DNA of 42,492 nt, taken from Gonapodya sp. JEL0774. Lineage: Eukaryota; Monoblepharomycota; Monoblepharidomycetes; Monoblepharidales; Gonapodyaceae. Below the pieces are notes generated by a model that searched no databases, was not told where the DNA came from, and saw only the letters and a list, made by a program, of their open reading frames with translations. Location of the stretch: positions 1 through 42,492 of the forward strand of contig JADIIX010000166.1 of assembly GCA_027604505.1 (NCBI GenBank). The letters run 5' to 3'. A program made the translations under genes and the position numbers. This document shows positions 1-8,870 of the stretch, one piece after another (the first letter of the stretch is position 1; each line of letters starts with the position of its first letter).

Positions 1-100
1 CCCGCGGGCCCCCGTGGGCGGCGGGGGGCGGCGGGGGGGGGGGGTCGGCGTGCCCGGGGGGGGGGGGGGGGGGGGGGTTGGTGGGGAGTGCGGGGGTGGT
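1..100. repeat. Poly-G / G-rich low-complexity tract at window edge
   Basis: The first 100 bases are almost entirely G, with uninterrupted G runs of more than 15 bases around 59-77. No coding or regulatory motif is visible. Runs of this kind recur in intron 2 of the neighbouring gene, so they may be a real property of this locus. Homopolymer lengths here are also where sequencing and assembly are least reliable. Confidence 0.8.
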
Positions 101-314
101 GGGAGATGGAGATGGGAGATGGGAGTGGGAGAGAGAGGGCGGGGTGGGTGGTGGTGGAGGGAACAGAGAAATTGTTTCACGTTTTATGAACAGGAAGAGA
201 CCAGGAGTGAGTGATACAAAGAAATGAAGGCGGGGTGATGAGGTCGCAGTGCCCAAGGTCGCAGAGGCCACAGGGGGCGCATGGCCACAGCAGGGGGAGG
301 GGGGTTCAGGCTAG

Positions 315-2957
315 GTGGGGGCAGTGGGGGAGCGCGGGGAAAGCGAAATGAGGGAGACAGCAGCGATGGAGTACGAGTCCGATCTGACGTCACCAGATGA
401 TGCACGGGCCAGACACACGCACACGTCATCGCTCCCCCTGCCCGTGCCCGCCTTCCCCGCCCTCCCCTTCTGCCTCCCCTGCGACCGACGCAGATTCTTC
501 TTCCCCCAACTCTCCCGCTCAAAGTCCCTCGCTGCCGCCCTCTGCATCGCTCTCGCTCTCCTCTTCTCCCTCTCGCACTCCCCCATTCAAAACTCAATTC
601 ATTCCATCTGCCCCACTCCACCCCACATCGACTCCCAATGCGACCAACCCAACTCAAACTCCTCCTCTCTCCCCTTCCCCTCCCACCCCTCCTCCTCCTC
701 CTCCTTCTCCCTCTCCCTCTCCCCTCTGCCCCCAAACACCTCCCCGATCGACTACGACATCCCTCAATCCGCACGCGACCTCCTCCTCTCTCCTTTCCCT
801 CCTGAAGACTTTGCAACTCTCGGCGACAGATTGCGCGCCTTTGTCCTCTACCACTCCAGATTGTTGGCGCTCGAGTCCCATTTGGCAAACCTGGCCGCTC
901 TCGCTGCCAGTCCAGGTGCCGACCCCAGGTGAGCGAAAAAACCAAGGCTACCGGAACGGGAACGGTGACGGGGAACCCGGCAATGCGGGAACGGGAATCC
1001 GTGTGGGCTCGTGTTTCTCTCTACTGGAACGGGAACGGGGAACCCGGGAATGCGGGAACGGGAATCCGTGTGGGCCCCTGTTTCTCTCTCCACCACTCAC
1101 CACTCCCACCCCTCTTGTACCCACCCTCCCTGCCCCCTTGCCCCTAGGACCCCCCCCACCCCCCCCACCCTCCTCACACACCTCGACACCTTCCGCACCT
1201 TCATGTCCCTCTTCGAGCACCACCTGTTCCCCTTCCTCCGCTCCACCTCCCTGTCCTCCCTGTCCTCCCACTTCTCCCGCACCCCGCAGTCCCGCGGCAT
1301 CGCCATATGCGCCGGAAACAAACAGACCCGCTGGGCCATGACCGCCATCCGCACCATCCGCGAGTCCGGGTCCCTTTTACCCGTCGAAGTGGTTCACGCC
1401 GGCCCCCAGGACATGGACGCAGACCACAGACGACGCATACTCGACATGGGAAACGGGTACGACGTGGTCGTCCGCGACCTCGCGGCCGTGCTCGATGTCC
1501 AATCCAGCGAGTTGAACGGCTGGGCGGTCAAACCCTACGCAGCACTGGTCAGCGGGTTCTCAGAGGTCCTGGTCATGGACGCAGACGTGGTGTGGATGGG
1601 GAAGCCAGACGAGGTGTTTGAGGAGGAGGCGTGGAAGAGTACAGGGGCGGTGTTTTATTACGATAGGGTGGGGCGGGTGGGCGTGTGGGGGCGGGGGGGG
1701 GGGGGGGGGGCGGCGGGGGCGCGGCGGGCGGGGGGGGGGGGGTAGCGGGTGGGGGAAAGGGTGTGTGTGTGAAGAGAATCGGTCGAAACGAACCTCGCAG
1801 GGGATCCGGGAGAAAGAGCCTGACCGAATGCTCATCCGACTCTCGAAAATCCCCCTCTTCAAACCCCCCACACACTCCCCCAGCGCACCCTCTTCCCCCC
1901 CACCGCCGCTGGCCTCAGCTTTGTCCTGTCCCTCCTCCCCCCCCACCACCGCACCTCTCTGACCCCCTTCCACCTCTCCAACACCTTCCTCACGGGCCGG
2001 TCGGCCCACCACATGGAATCCGGCGTGCTCGCCCTGTCCAAGTCCCGCCCCTCGGTGCTCTACTCGCTGCTCGCGACGTGCAAGATGAACGGCGCACAGG
2101 AGAGGAAAGAAGCCTACAAGCATGTCTGGGGGGATAAGGAGACATGGTGGATGGGATTCGAGGCGACGGGGTGGTCGGGGTGGTATGGATACACGAGGTG
2201 GCCCGCGGTCCAGGTGGGGAATTTGGCAAGGGGGGATATGGACGAGATGAAGGTGGTGATTAGGTGGGTTGGCAAGGACGGGGCTGGGTGGGTGGGGGTG
2301 TTGGGGTCGATTGGGGTGGGGAGAGAACATGGGGCATGGGGTGTTGGGGGGGCAGGTGGCCCCCGTGGATGGTGGGACCTCGTGTCCGGGTGATGCTCAT
2401 CTGCCGCGCTGGGGGACCACCCTGAAGTCCTGAAGTCGTGTTGGGCCTTGCTCACACCTTGTTTTCTCGTCTCCCAAACCCATTGCAGCGAAGACTTCAC
2501 CCCGGACCCCTCCAAATCCTCCAAACGCCCCCTCCTCCGCGTCTGCTCCATCCAACTCGGCCACCTCGACCCCAGCGGCACCCATCTGTTGTGGTTCAAC
2601 GGCGGCCCTTTACGCAACAAGTACCACTCCGACTCCCGGGTCGCCCGCCCGTCCCACTTGGCAGTTGAAACCGCCAGCACCGCGTGGGACCTCCGCGAGG
2701 AAAACGTGGCGTGCTTGCACCTCCCCGAGGGCACGCCGTGGGCCGTGGACGATGATGGCACGTGGTACAATACCAGCGCGGTGGAGAGGGTGGGCCAGAG
2801 TGCGGCGCTGGTCAGGGCGTTGAGTGAGGAGGAAAGGGGGTTCTTTGATAGGTTGGCGACCTGGTGGAGTGAGGTGATGGAGTTGGATAGGCCGAGTAAT
2901 TCGGTGCTGGGGGAGGAACACAAGAGTGGGGATGTGACGGAGGGGCATAAAGGGTAG
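315..2957 (+). CDS. Mnn1-type alpha-mannosyltransferase (type II Golgi membrane protein)
   Basis: Probable glycosyltransferase that adds mannose to glycoprotein glycans in the Golgi. It resembles the fungal Mnn1/Mnt putative mannosyltransferase family. Exons fit in phase as 315-928, 1148-1667, 1884-2263 and 2489-2957, giving 660 residues; ATGs at 348 and 366 are alternative starts. A hydrophobic segment (SLAAALCIALALLFSLS) near residue 75 reads as a signal anchor, followed by a Ser/Pro-rich stem. The catalytic region has the family pattern: GIAICAGN, then NGWAVKPYAAL, then VLVMDADVVW with the DxD metal/donor motif, then FYYDRRTLFP across the second splice, ESGVLALSKSR, GDKETWWMGFE, and a C-terminal LLWFNGGPLRNKY. 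Introns 1 and 2 are unusually G-rich. Family is clear; linkage specificity cannot be read from sequence. Confidence 0.85.
953..1089 (+). repeat. Two G-rich tandem units inside intron 1
   Basis: Two near-identical units of about 64-72 bp (starting near 953 and 1026) repeat the pattern GGAACGGGAACGG ... GGGAACCCGG ... GCGGGAACGGGAATCC ... GTGTGGGC ... TGTTTCTCTC. Each has four or more GGG runs spaced by 3-5 bases, a pattern able to form a G-quadruplex on the plus strand (RNA or DNA). They lie wholly within the intron at 929-1147. Confidence 0.8.
1668..1883 (+). other. Intron 2 of the mannosyltransferase gene, with long G runs
   Basis: This intron holds G runs of about 12-18 bases between 1690 and 1742, then a CT-rich stretch to the acceptor (cccccag at 1877-1883). 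Splicing here restores the family motif YYDRRTLFP in frame, which supports the boundaries. Confidence 0.7.
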
Positions 2958-3930
2958 AAGGAGGGACGAGGGAGAAGGCGAGGTTGTTGGGGTTGAGGGG
3001 GAGGGCGCATAGACGGATCTGGTCGTCGGACACGAAGTTGATTGGTGACGTGGGTGGTGTTTATTAGAGAGACGGACCGCCCTGGGGACTGAGCAAATCG
3101 TAACAATTGCGGACGTGGACGTGGACGTGAGTGTTTCGAGAGGCATTTTTCTCACTCATGGCAGTTCAATCATAAGGTTGCTTGTTTACCTCGGTCTAGA
3201 TCGTATTTTTAGATGAGTTACGATTTACGATTTTGTTGTGTGAATGTGAACGTGAATGGAACGTGCATCTTTTGCATGAGATCGTTCAAGTAGTGTGTCA
3301 TGTCCCGTTGATGGTGCTGGGTGCTCTCAGTTGAGGCACATCCGTTTGAAGTGTTCGAATTTCGAAATGTGGATGTACACCCCCGCCGCCCCGAACCGTC
3401 CCAACCCCACGGTCGCTGCTCTCCATTCTCATCTCTTGGTTGCGGTGCGGTCTAGAACTGCGACACGACACTGACCCCCTTCACTTCTCTCCTCGTACCA
3501 CCACTCTTGGTACCGTTGATATCTGGTGGGAAAAATTTCGAGTGCCGTCGGCCGCACCCGCATGGGACGACACAGTTTCTCCCCCGCCGGCTCACACCTC
3601 ACGGAATGCACAAGAGACCTTTTCAAAAGAGTAACATACTCGGGCAGTGTTATGCCACTCGTTGAAATTGTGCATGCAAAAGTTAGAGGCTCGTTCCTCA
3701 CGGGAGGGGCGGTGGCACCTTTTTTGTCAGAGTGCTCCGAGATGTACTCGCCCAACTTTGTATAGTATTTCACAGAGTAATACAGTCATTTGACATGTGC
3801 ATTTTCGTATCTTTCGGGATTCCTTATCCACCAAGCACACCACTTCCCAGACGACCCCGTGGTTTGCGCATGCGCTGTGACACCCCGACAACCAGGAGAA
3901 TACCGCTAGAGCACTCCGCCTCCTACGCTG
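2958..3930. other. Intergenic, no supportable gene
   Basis: About 970 bases between the mannosyltransferase stop and the first tRNA-bearing repeat. Short open frames exist on both strands (for example 3429-3773 minus) but show no recognisable family motif or splice-consistent extension. Simple ACGTGGACGTGGACGTG-like repetition occurs near 3113-3130. It probably contains the 3' UTR of the upstream gene. Confidence 0.6.
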
Positions 3931-4111
3931 GCCCTTGAAAGCACGTACCGTTTTTCTCATGCTTGTTTGGGAGCGTGGAAGCGATCAGGTTTCACAAACT
4001 GAGGACACTGATGTTGTTCTGATGAACAAACCAGTGTCCGTTGTTGTGCCCATAATAAATGGCCATCAGTTTCAAGGTCATGATGAGATTGTAAACAACA
4101 AACGCACATGA
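3931..4111 (+). pseudogene. Fragment of the ureidoglycolate lyase 3' exon (duplicate)
   Basis: This stretch matches the final coding exon of the lyase at 14541-14732 from 12 bases inside its 5' end through its TGA stop. There is an extra A in the run near 3938-3940 that breaks the frame, plus several substitutions. No upstream exons or promoter of the lyase are present. It is a passenger fragment carried with repeat copy A, not a functional gene. Confidence 0.8.
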
Positions 4112-4353
4112 TTGTCCAAAATAGTATAGGTTAAGTCATCTAAACATTCGGGGAAGAGGGGTATTATCATTGTCGGAGTGGAAACGGAAGTGTGAGCACC
4201 GTTTCGACGTTGTCCTTTGTGGTGGGGACAGCGCTCCGGTTGGGATATGCATGCAAAAGCACACAACACAGTCTTTCTTTGTACGAAACGACCCCAAAAA
4301 AATTATTGGGGTGCGAGACAAAACAAAACAAAATATCACAAGTTCAAAATATA

Positions 4354-4379
4354 TGCCCCCTTCGTGGATCGAACACGAT

Positions 4380-4410
<31 letters not shown>

Positions 4411-4426
4411 GATGAGCTAAGGAGGC
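4354..4426 (-). tRNA. tRNA-Phe (GAA), repeat copy A
   Basis: 73-nt cloverleaf without intron. The acceptor stem GCCTCCT pairs with AGGGGGC (one G-U). The D stem is GCTC/GAGC, the anticodon stem TCAGA/TCTGA holds loop CTGAAGA (anticodon GAA), and the T arm is TCGTG-TTCGATC-CACGA; A73 ends the gene and no CCA is encoded. An ATATTTT run follows directly and serves as a Pol III terminator. The sequence is identical to the copies at 8040 and 14224 although flanks differ, which suggests all three are under selection. Confidence 0.97.
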
Positions 4427-4625
4427 TTCTTACAAAATTTGTATGACAAAGTGTAATATATCCTTGCTTATATATATATATTATTTAATGGTCCTCAGAT
4501 TCTTCTCTCATCGCCCAAGTTCGATGCCCCTCCAAATGAGAAACCAGGCGACTCCGTGAATACCATGTAGCCCTGGGGGAAAACACAGATGAAGTTGTAT
4601 GATGAAGGGGACACTTTCAGAGTCA

Positions 4626-4659
4626 GAGTCCAATACGAAACAATTTTTGCATTGGACTC
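4626..4659. repeat. 34-bp imperfect palindrome, copy A
   Basis: GAGTCCAAT and ATTGGACTC form a perfect 9-bp inverted repeat around a 16-base centre that itself is partly self-complementary. The same element lies at 7812-7845 and 13991-14024, each about 195-235 bp upstream of the tRNA-Phe gene. Confidence 0.85.
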
Positions 4660-5009
4660 CTTCTTGCAGCACTAATGTGATCTGCTCACACGTCTGGCTC
4701 TCCTTGCTCACATCACATTTGGTTAAACACTCACCAAGTGGCCAATGGGTTCATGCTCACCTGACCAAACAAAAATGTTGCCAGGAGAGAATCTAGCTGG
4801 GAGTGGAGGGAATGTTAGACAATGCTACATCAACATTTGATTGTCCAGATTATGATGATATCACACCAGACCACAGAAGAACAAACAGAAATGTCCTGAT
4901 TAGTGGGGTTAGCTCAACTTGTGCACGTTGATTTTCAGTGTCCCCTAATGCAATTCCCATTCTTGTTGTTCCAGTTGGCAGGACACAAGTGAGCGGGAGT
5001 GACAAGCCA

Positions 5010-5038
5010 TGACGCTCTCCCAGATGAGCTAAGGAGGC
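5010..5038 (-). pseudogene. tRNA-Phe 5' half (nt 1-29)
   Basis: A perfect match to the first 29 nt of the tRNA-Phe gene: acceptor 5' strand, D arm and the first bases of the anticodon stem, ending ...GAGCGTCA. It sits directly against the left end of repeat copy A. There is no 3' half on the other side, so it cannot make a tRNA. Confidence 0.9.
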
Positions 5039-7600
5039 CCTCTTCTTGGGGTCGTGAGACTCAACTAAATATATGAATAAAGCCCTATTCTATTATTTGT
5101 AGGGAAGTTTGGTCTCCCAGCACAAGATACCAAAAATGTGAAATAAAGCCGTTGGTGGATGGCCTTACATTACGCGAATTTGAAGGGTGCAAATTGGAAC
5201 GATGGGTTCCCTGTTATTATGTTTGCATTTAATATCCAACATCACTCCACGTTAAATGATTCCCCATTTATTTTGCAACTGGGCTTAATGCTAAAATGCT
5301 GGTCAATGTTATTAGAGGGATGTCCACTAGATTGACTCACACTTCACGTGGATGGGGAGGGAAAGCCCCTACACAATGCACTGTTGTGGTCTGAAGCATT
5401 CAGCACTACCTGAAAGAATCAATGTTACCGATAATGCTTGTTAAGTGGCGTACAATGAGACACATGAGGATGTTGAATTTGAAATTCAGAGCATGACAAT
5501 TATCCACTACAAAGAACGCCAGCATCCAGGCAAAAGCTCCAAGATTTGCAGTTCCTTGCAGGAGAGGAAGGGAGAAAGTGGCTCAAGGAACTATGGATGC
5601 CAATGATGAGTGAGGGACTCGTATGCTTGCGTTTTGTGATGCTGCGATTTGTGCAATCTTGAGTGGTGTGATGCACTCCCAACCATGTATTAATGTTACA
5701 TACATTCAAGTTGTGACAACGTGTATTCAATCATGAGGTTGCTACTGGAAAGAGAAAGGGGGTACTGGGCACATTGGGTGACCACAGTTCGGAGATACAT
5801 GCAGTAGCCATATATTTATACTGTAAAATCTCAGTGAGACATCATACATTCATCCTACATCTAACAGTTCAGTGCAGTATGGGACATCACAGTGAAATGT
5901 CAAATTATCAATGGAAGTGCCTGATGAGAGATGAAGTACTTGAAGGACTGTGATTCTGTGGTGGACCTGAACTGAGAGATGAGGGGTGTGACGGAACGGG
6001 TCAATGTGTGAGGGTTTAGCCGCGCCGCGTAGATAGCAAATATATTCTACACCTCGAACACCATCATACACTCCCGCCCCTTCGATCCATCCCGTGCAGT
6101 CCTCCACAGGGGGATTGGGAGGGGCTGTTGTCAATCCAGGGGGTTGAGTGGTGGGGTTTGCAATACACTGTATCTATCTGTCCATCTGTCTACTGCATCT
6201 GGTCTCTCTCTTTTCCTACCTGGTGCCAGTTCACAACAATTCCTATTTTTCTGGTCTGGCTACCACAACGCAGATTAGATATGTCCTAGGAAACTAAGAG
6301 TGTCTCTCCTTCACAAAATAGAAACTAACATAAAAGCCTCCTTTTGATTAGGTATGAAACTCTCCAAGTTGATCCAAGTAGACCCTCCCAAAAAGGGAAT
6401 CTTTCCATACAATTTTGAATTTCTCGAAACCAATTTGTAAAATTTTGGCCTTCCTTCAATTCTTACACATGGTTCTACCTGCATACAGAGTATAGTCACC
6501 CTGCTGTACCAATTCCAATGAAGAACAGCAGATGCAAAAACACACCCATGACAAAATGGCATGTTTCTTCTTATGCAATCAAGACTAAGTAAGCAAATAT
6601 CTGGCATGAAACACAACTGAGCCATTGCTGTTCTGGCAATTGTGCGGATTTGGTGTTAGTGCTGTTATATAACTTGTGTGCATATGCATTTCTTACTTTC
6701 GCTGTGGCTACGACATGTGGCATACACACCACCTTGGTGCACAATACAGATACTCTCTGTGTTGATTTGCCCTGGTGGGCCATCCCTTCACAGTTGTTGG
6801 GAAGATGATTGGGAGGACAAGCTGTAACTGCTCTTCTATTCTCCTTCTTTGAAAATACGCAGCTGTCATTTTCTGGACTTCAAATCTCTTCTGATGATGG
6901 AATCTCAAATCAACGTCCATCCCCATACTCCACATGCTATGGGGAACAACTGAACAGATCCAGTTTTGTGAATGGAAGGAACAAATTAACTTGTGTGCCT
7001 ATTGTGCACTGTAGCAAACCACAAACAGAAGGAAGGCCCAGACTCTCAATTTCTATGAAGAACACAAATGAGTCTCAATCTGTTGCATATGTGTAAACTA
7101 GATTAGCCATGGCACATAGACAAATGCAACATCTGTATTCTGACAGAATCTCTTTTGCCCCAAGTGGCAGCCCCCAGGGACATTACAGTGCACAGTGCAG
7201 AAAGGTACACATGTCCATCTATAAGTGAATGCCTCCTCTCTCTCCCTCCCTTCTGCCTTAGAGACCACAGCTCTCTTTAAGTTCTCTTAATTTGGATCCA
7301 GATTGAAGACCCTTGCTTCATGTAAAACCCCAGGTTTCTGGTGCCCACAGAGAAGTGAGGGAGTTTCTCACACAAATGGCAGTTTCAAAACATAACTATT
7401 CTTCTTATTCTTGGCTATGACATCAAATTATAATAGGAATGGAAATTATTTATGAAGAGACTTTGTGGTGTCAAGATTGCTTTTTGGAGTATTTTATCAT
7501 CATATGTAATCATGTCCATGGTCTTTCATCCAGTATATCGACTCATCATACCACCACATCTTGTCCCAAACTTAAAAAGTATCCAGAACCCATTCAAAAG
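5039..7600. other. Gene-poor A/T-rich stretch, no supportable gene
   Basis: About 2.5 kb between repeat copies A and B. Base composition is visibly more A/T-rich than the flanking genes. Open frames are short (up to about 105 codons, for example 5850-6134 and 6311-6625 on the minus strand). I recognise no family motif in them, nor splice sites that would join them into a longer protein. It could be a decayed mobile element or plain intergenic DNA. Confidence 0.6.
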
Positions 7601-7811
7601 CCTAACCCCACTAATCAGGACATTTCTGTTTGTTCTTCTGTGGTCTGGTGTGATATCATCATAATCTGGACAATCTGGATTCTCTCCTGGCAACATTTTC
7701 GTTTGGTCAGGTGAACATGAACCCATTGGCCACTTGGTGATTGTTTAGCCAAATCTGACGTGAGCAAGGAGAGCCGGACGTGTGAGCGGATCACATTAGT
7801 GCTGCAAGAAG

Positions 7812-7845
7812 GAGTCCAATGCAACAATTGTTTTGTATTGGACTC
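7812..7845. repeat. 34-bp imperfect palindrome, copy B
   Basis: Same GAGTCCAAT...ATTGGACTC inverted repeat as in copies A and C, with the arms unchanged. Confidence 0.85.
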
Positions 7846-8039
7846 TGACTCTGAAAGTGTCCCCTTCATCATACAACTTCATCTGTGTTTTCCCCCAGGG
7901 CTACATGGTATTCACGGAGTCGCCTGGTTTCTCATTTGGAGGGGCATCGAACTTGGCGATGAGAGGAGAATCTGAGCACCATTAAATAATATCTATAAAC
8001 AACGATATATTACACTTTGTCAAACAAATTTTGTAAGAA

Positions 8040-8055
8040 GCCTCCTTAGCTCATC

Positions 8056-8086
<31 letters not shown>

Positions 8087-8112
8087 ATCGTGTTCGATCC
8101 ACGAAGGGGGCA
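8040..8112 (+). tRNA. tRNA-Phe (GAA), repeat copy B
   Basis: Identical over all 73 nt to the tRNA-Phe genes at 4354-4426 and 14224-14296, with anticodon GAA in loop CTGAAGA. It is followed by ATATTTT as a Pol III terminator. The flanking repeat is diverged, yet the tRNA is unchanged. Confidence 0.97.
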
Positions 8113-8238
8113 TATATTTTGACTCGTGATATTTGGTTTTGCTTTTTCTCGCACCCCAAATAATTTTTTTGGGGTCGTTTCGTACAGAGAAAGACAGTCT
8201 TGTGTGCATATCCCAACCGGGAGCACCGTCCCCACCAC

Positions 8239-8274
8239 ATCTGAAGGTAACGTGTTCGATCCAAAAAGGGGGCA
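8239..8274 (+). pseudogene. tRNA-Phe 3' half (nt 38-73)
   Basis: Thirty-six bases from ATCTGAAGG to GGGGGCA match tRNA-Phe nt 38-73 with three substitutions (one in the T stem 5' strand, two in its 3' strand). It begins exactly where repeat copy B breaks off and is followed by ATATTTT. The 5' half is absent, so it is a remnant and not a gene. Confidence 0.88.
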
Positions 8275-8870
8275 AATATTTTACCGACTGTCATATCGGA
8301 GCAGAACGTTTGGTTTCGAGCCGTCCCAGGAATCGATTATGGCAATAGTTAAAGTGTTGCCAGATGCCAAGACTGCATATTGACCCCGAGCCTCGTTGAT
8401 CCGAGTATGATGCAATCCCAGAAAGTTACCTGCTTTTCTTCCCCGCGGTTGAGCGCTCTGAAAATAAACTGAAGGGAGGACCGACGGCACTGCGCTCTGT
8501 TTCCGGTTCAAACAAATCCCGAGTGTCCACCTCGCGGTTCGTAACTTGCATCCTACGTGAAAACTGAGATTTGTATGATGCGGGTTTTCGTAATTCAATG
8601 ACGTAGTATCGTTATCTTTTGTTGTCTCCCTTATCACCACATCGGTCCTGATCGGGATTGTGGCCGCCTGGCGGAAGCAACCTAATCCCGCACAAGTGCG
8701 TCACTGTTACCCCCATCCCCTGACATAAGAACCGACTCAACAACACAAGAAACTCAACCACAGATTGATCTGTCTGCAGTTCAACAGGAGCGTTTCCCCC
8801 AATCTCGTACTCTCGTCGCCTTCATATCTCGTGTGCGGACCCAGTACTGAACAATCACCATTCAACAACA
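8275..8870. other. Upstream region of the FAD monooxygenase gene
   Basis: About 600 bases between the tRNA 3' half and the monooxygenase start codon. Short open frames on either strand have no recognisable product. The last 150 bases probably contain the promoter and 5' UTR; no clear TATA box or operator stands out. Confidence 0.55.

Larger units (their letters stand above)
3931..5009 (-). repeat. tRNA-Phe repeat, copy A (inverted)
   Basis: One of three copies of a roughly 1.04-1.08 kb unit; copies B (7601-8238) and C (13681-14720) are on the plus strand. Read on the minus strand it starts at TGGCTTGTCACTCCC, runs through a 34-bp palindrome and a complete tRNA-Phe gene, and ends inside a fragment of the last exon of ureidoglycolate lyase. 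By eye it is very close to copy C over its whole length (about seven differences in the ~180-base lyase part) and closer to C than to B. Its left end abuts a tRNA-Phe 5' half (5010-5038). No terminal inverted repeats, reverse transcriptase or transposase are visible. Confidence 0.85.
7601..8238 (+). repeat. tRNA-Phe repeat, copy B (truncated at both ends)
   Basis: Similarity to copies A and C begins at CTAACCCCACTAATCAGG near 7601, so about 100 bp of the left end is missing. It breaks off after CCCCACCAC at 8238, where A and C continue toward the lyase exon fragment. It contains the palindrome and an intact tRNA-Phe. It is the most diverged copy (for example, the AT-rich run before the tRNA is altered). 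Its right end abuts a tRNA-Phe 3' half. Confidence 0.85.

Noticed and set aside
953-1089. CRISPR-like array or minisatellite gene
   Set aside because: Only two units, directly adjacent, inside a eukaryotic intron; no spacers.
397-1341. 314-codon plus-strand Pro/Ser/Thr-rich open frame
   Set aside because: Shifted frame of mannosyltransferase exon 1 and intron 1; low complexity with no motif, while the other frame has the membrane anchor and splices correctly.
1560-2330. 256-codon minus-strand open frame rich in Pro and His
   Set aside because: Complement of G-rich intron 2 and exon 3; no independent start context or motif.
2114-3106. 330-codon minus-strand open frame
   Set aside because: Antisense to conserved mannosyltransferase exons with family motifs; biased composition keeps the frame open.
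5850-6134. 94-codon minus-strand frame as a small gene
   Set aside because: Composition unremarkable, no homologous motif and no splice extension; cannot be supported.
7439-7975. Short open frames recurring in all repeat copies (for example those encoding MSKESRTCE... and MMKGTLSES...) as a transposon protein
   Set aside because: They recur only because the DNA is repeated. They are about 60-85 codons long, overlap the palindrome and each other on opposite strands, and carry no enzyme motif.
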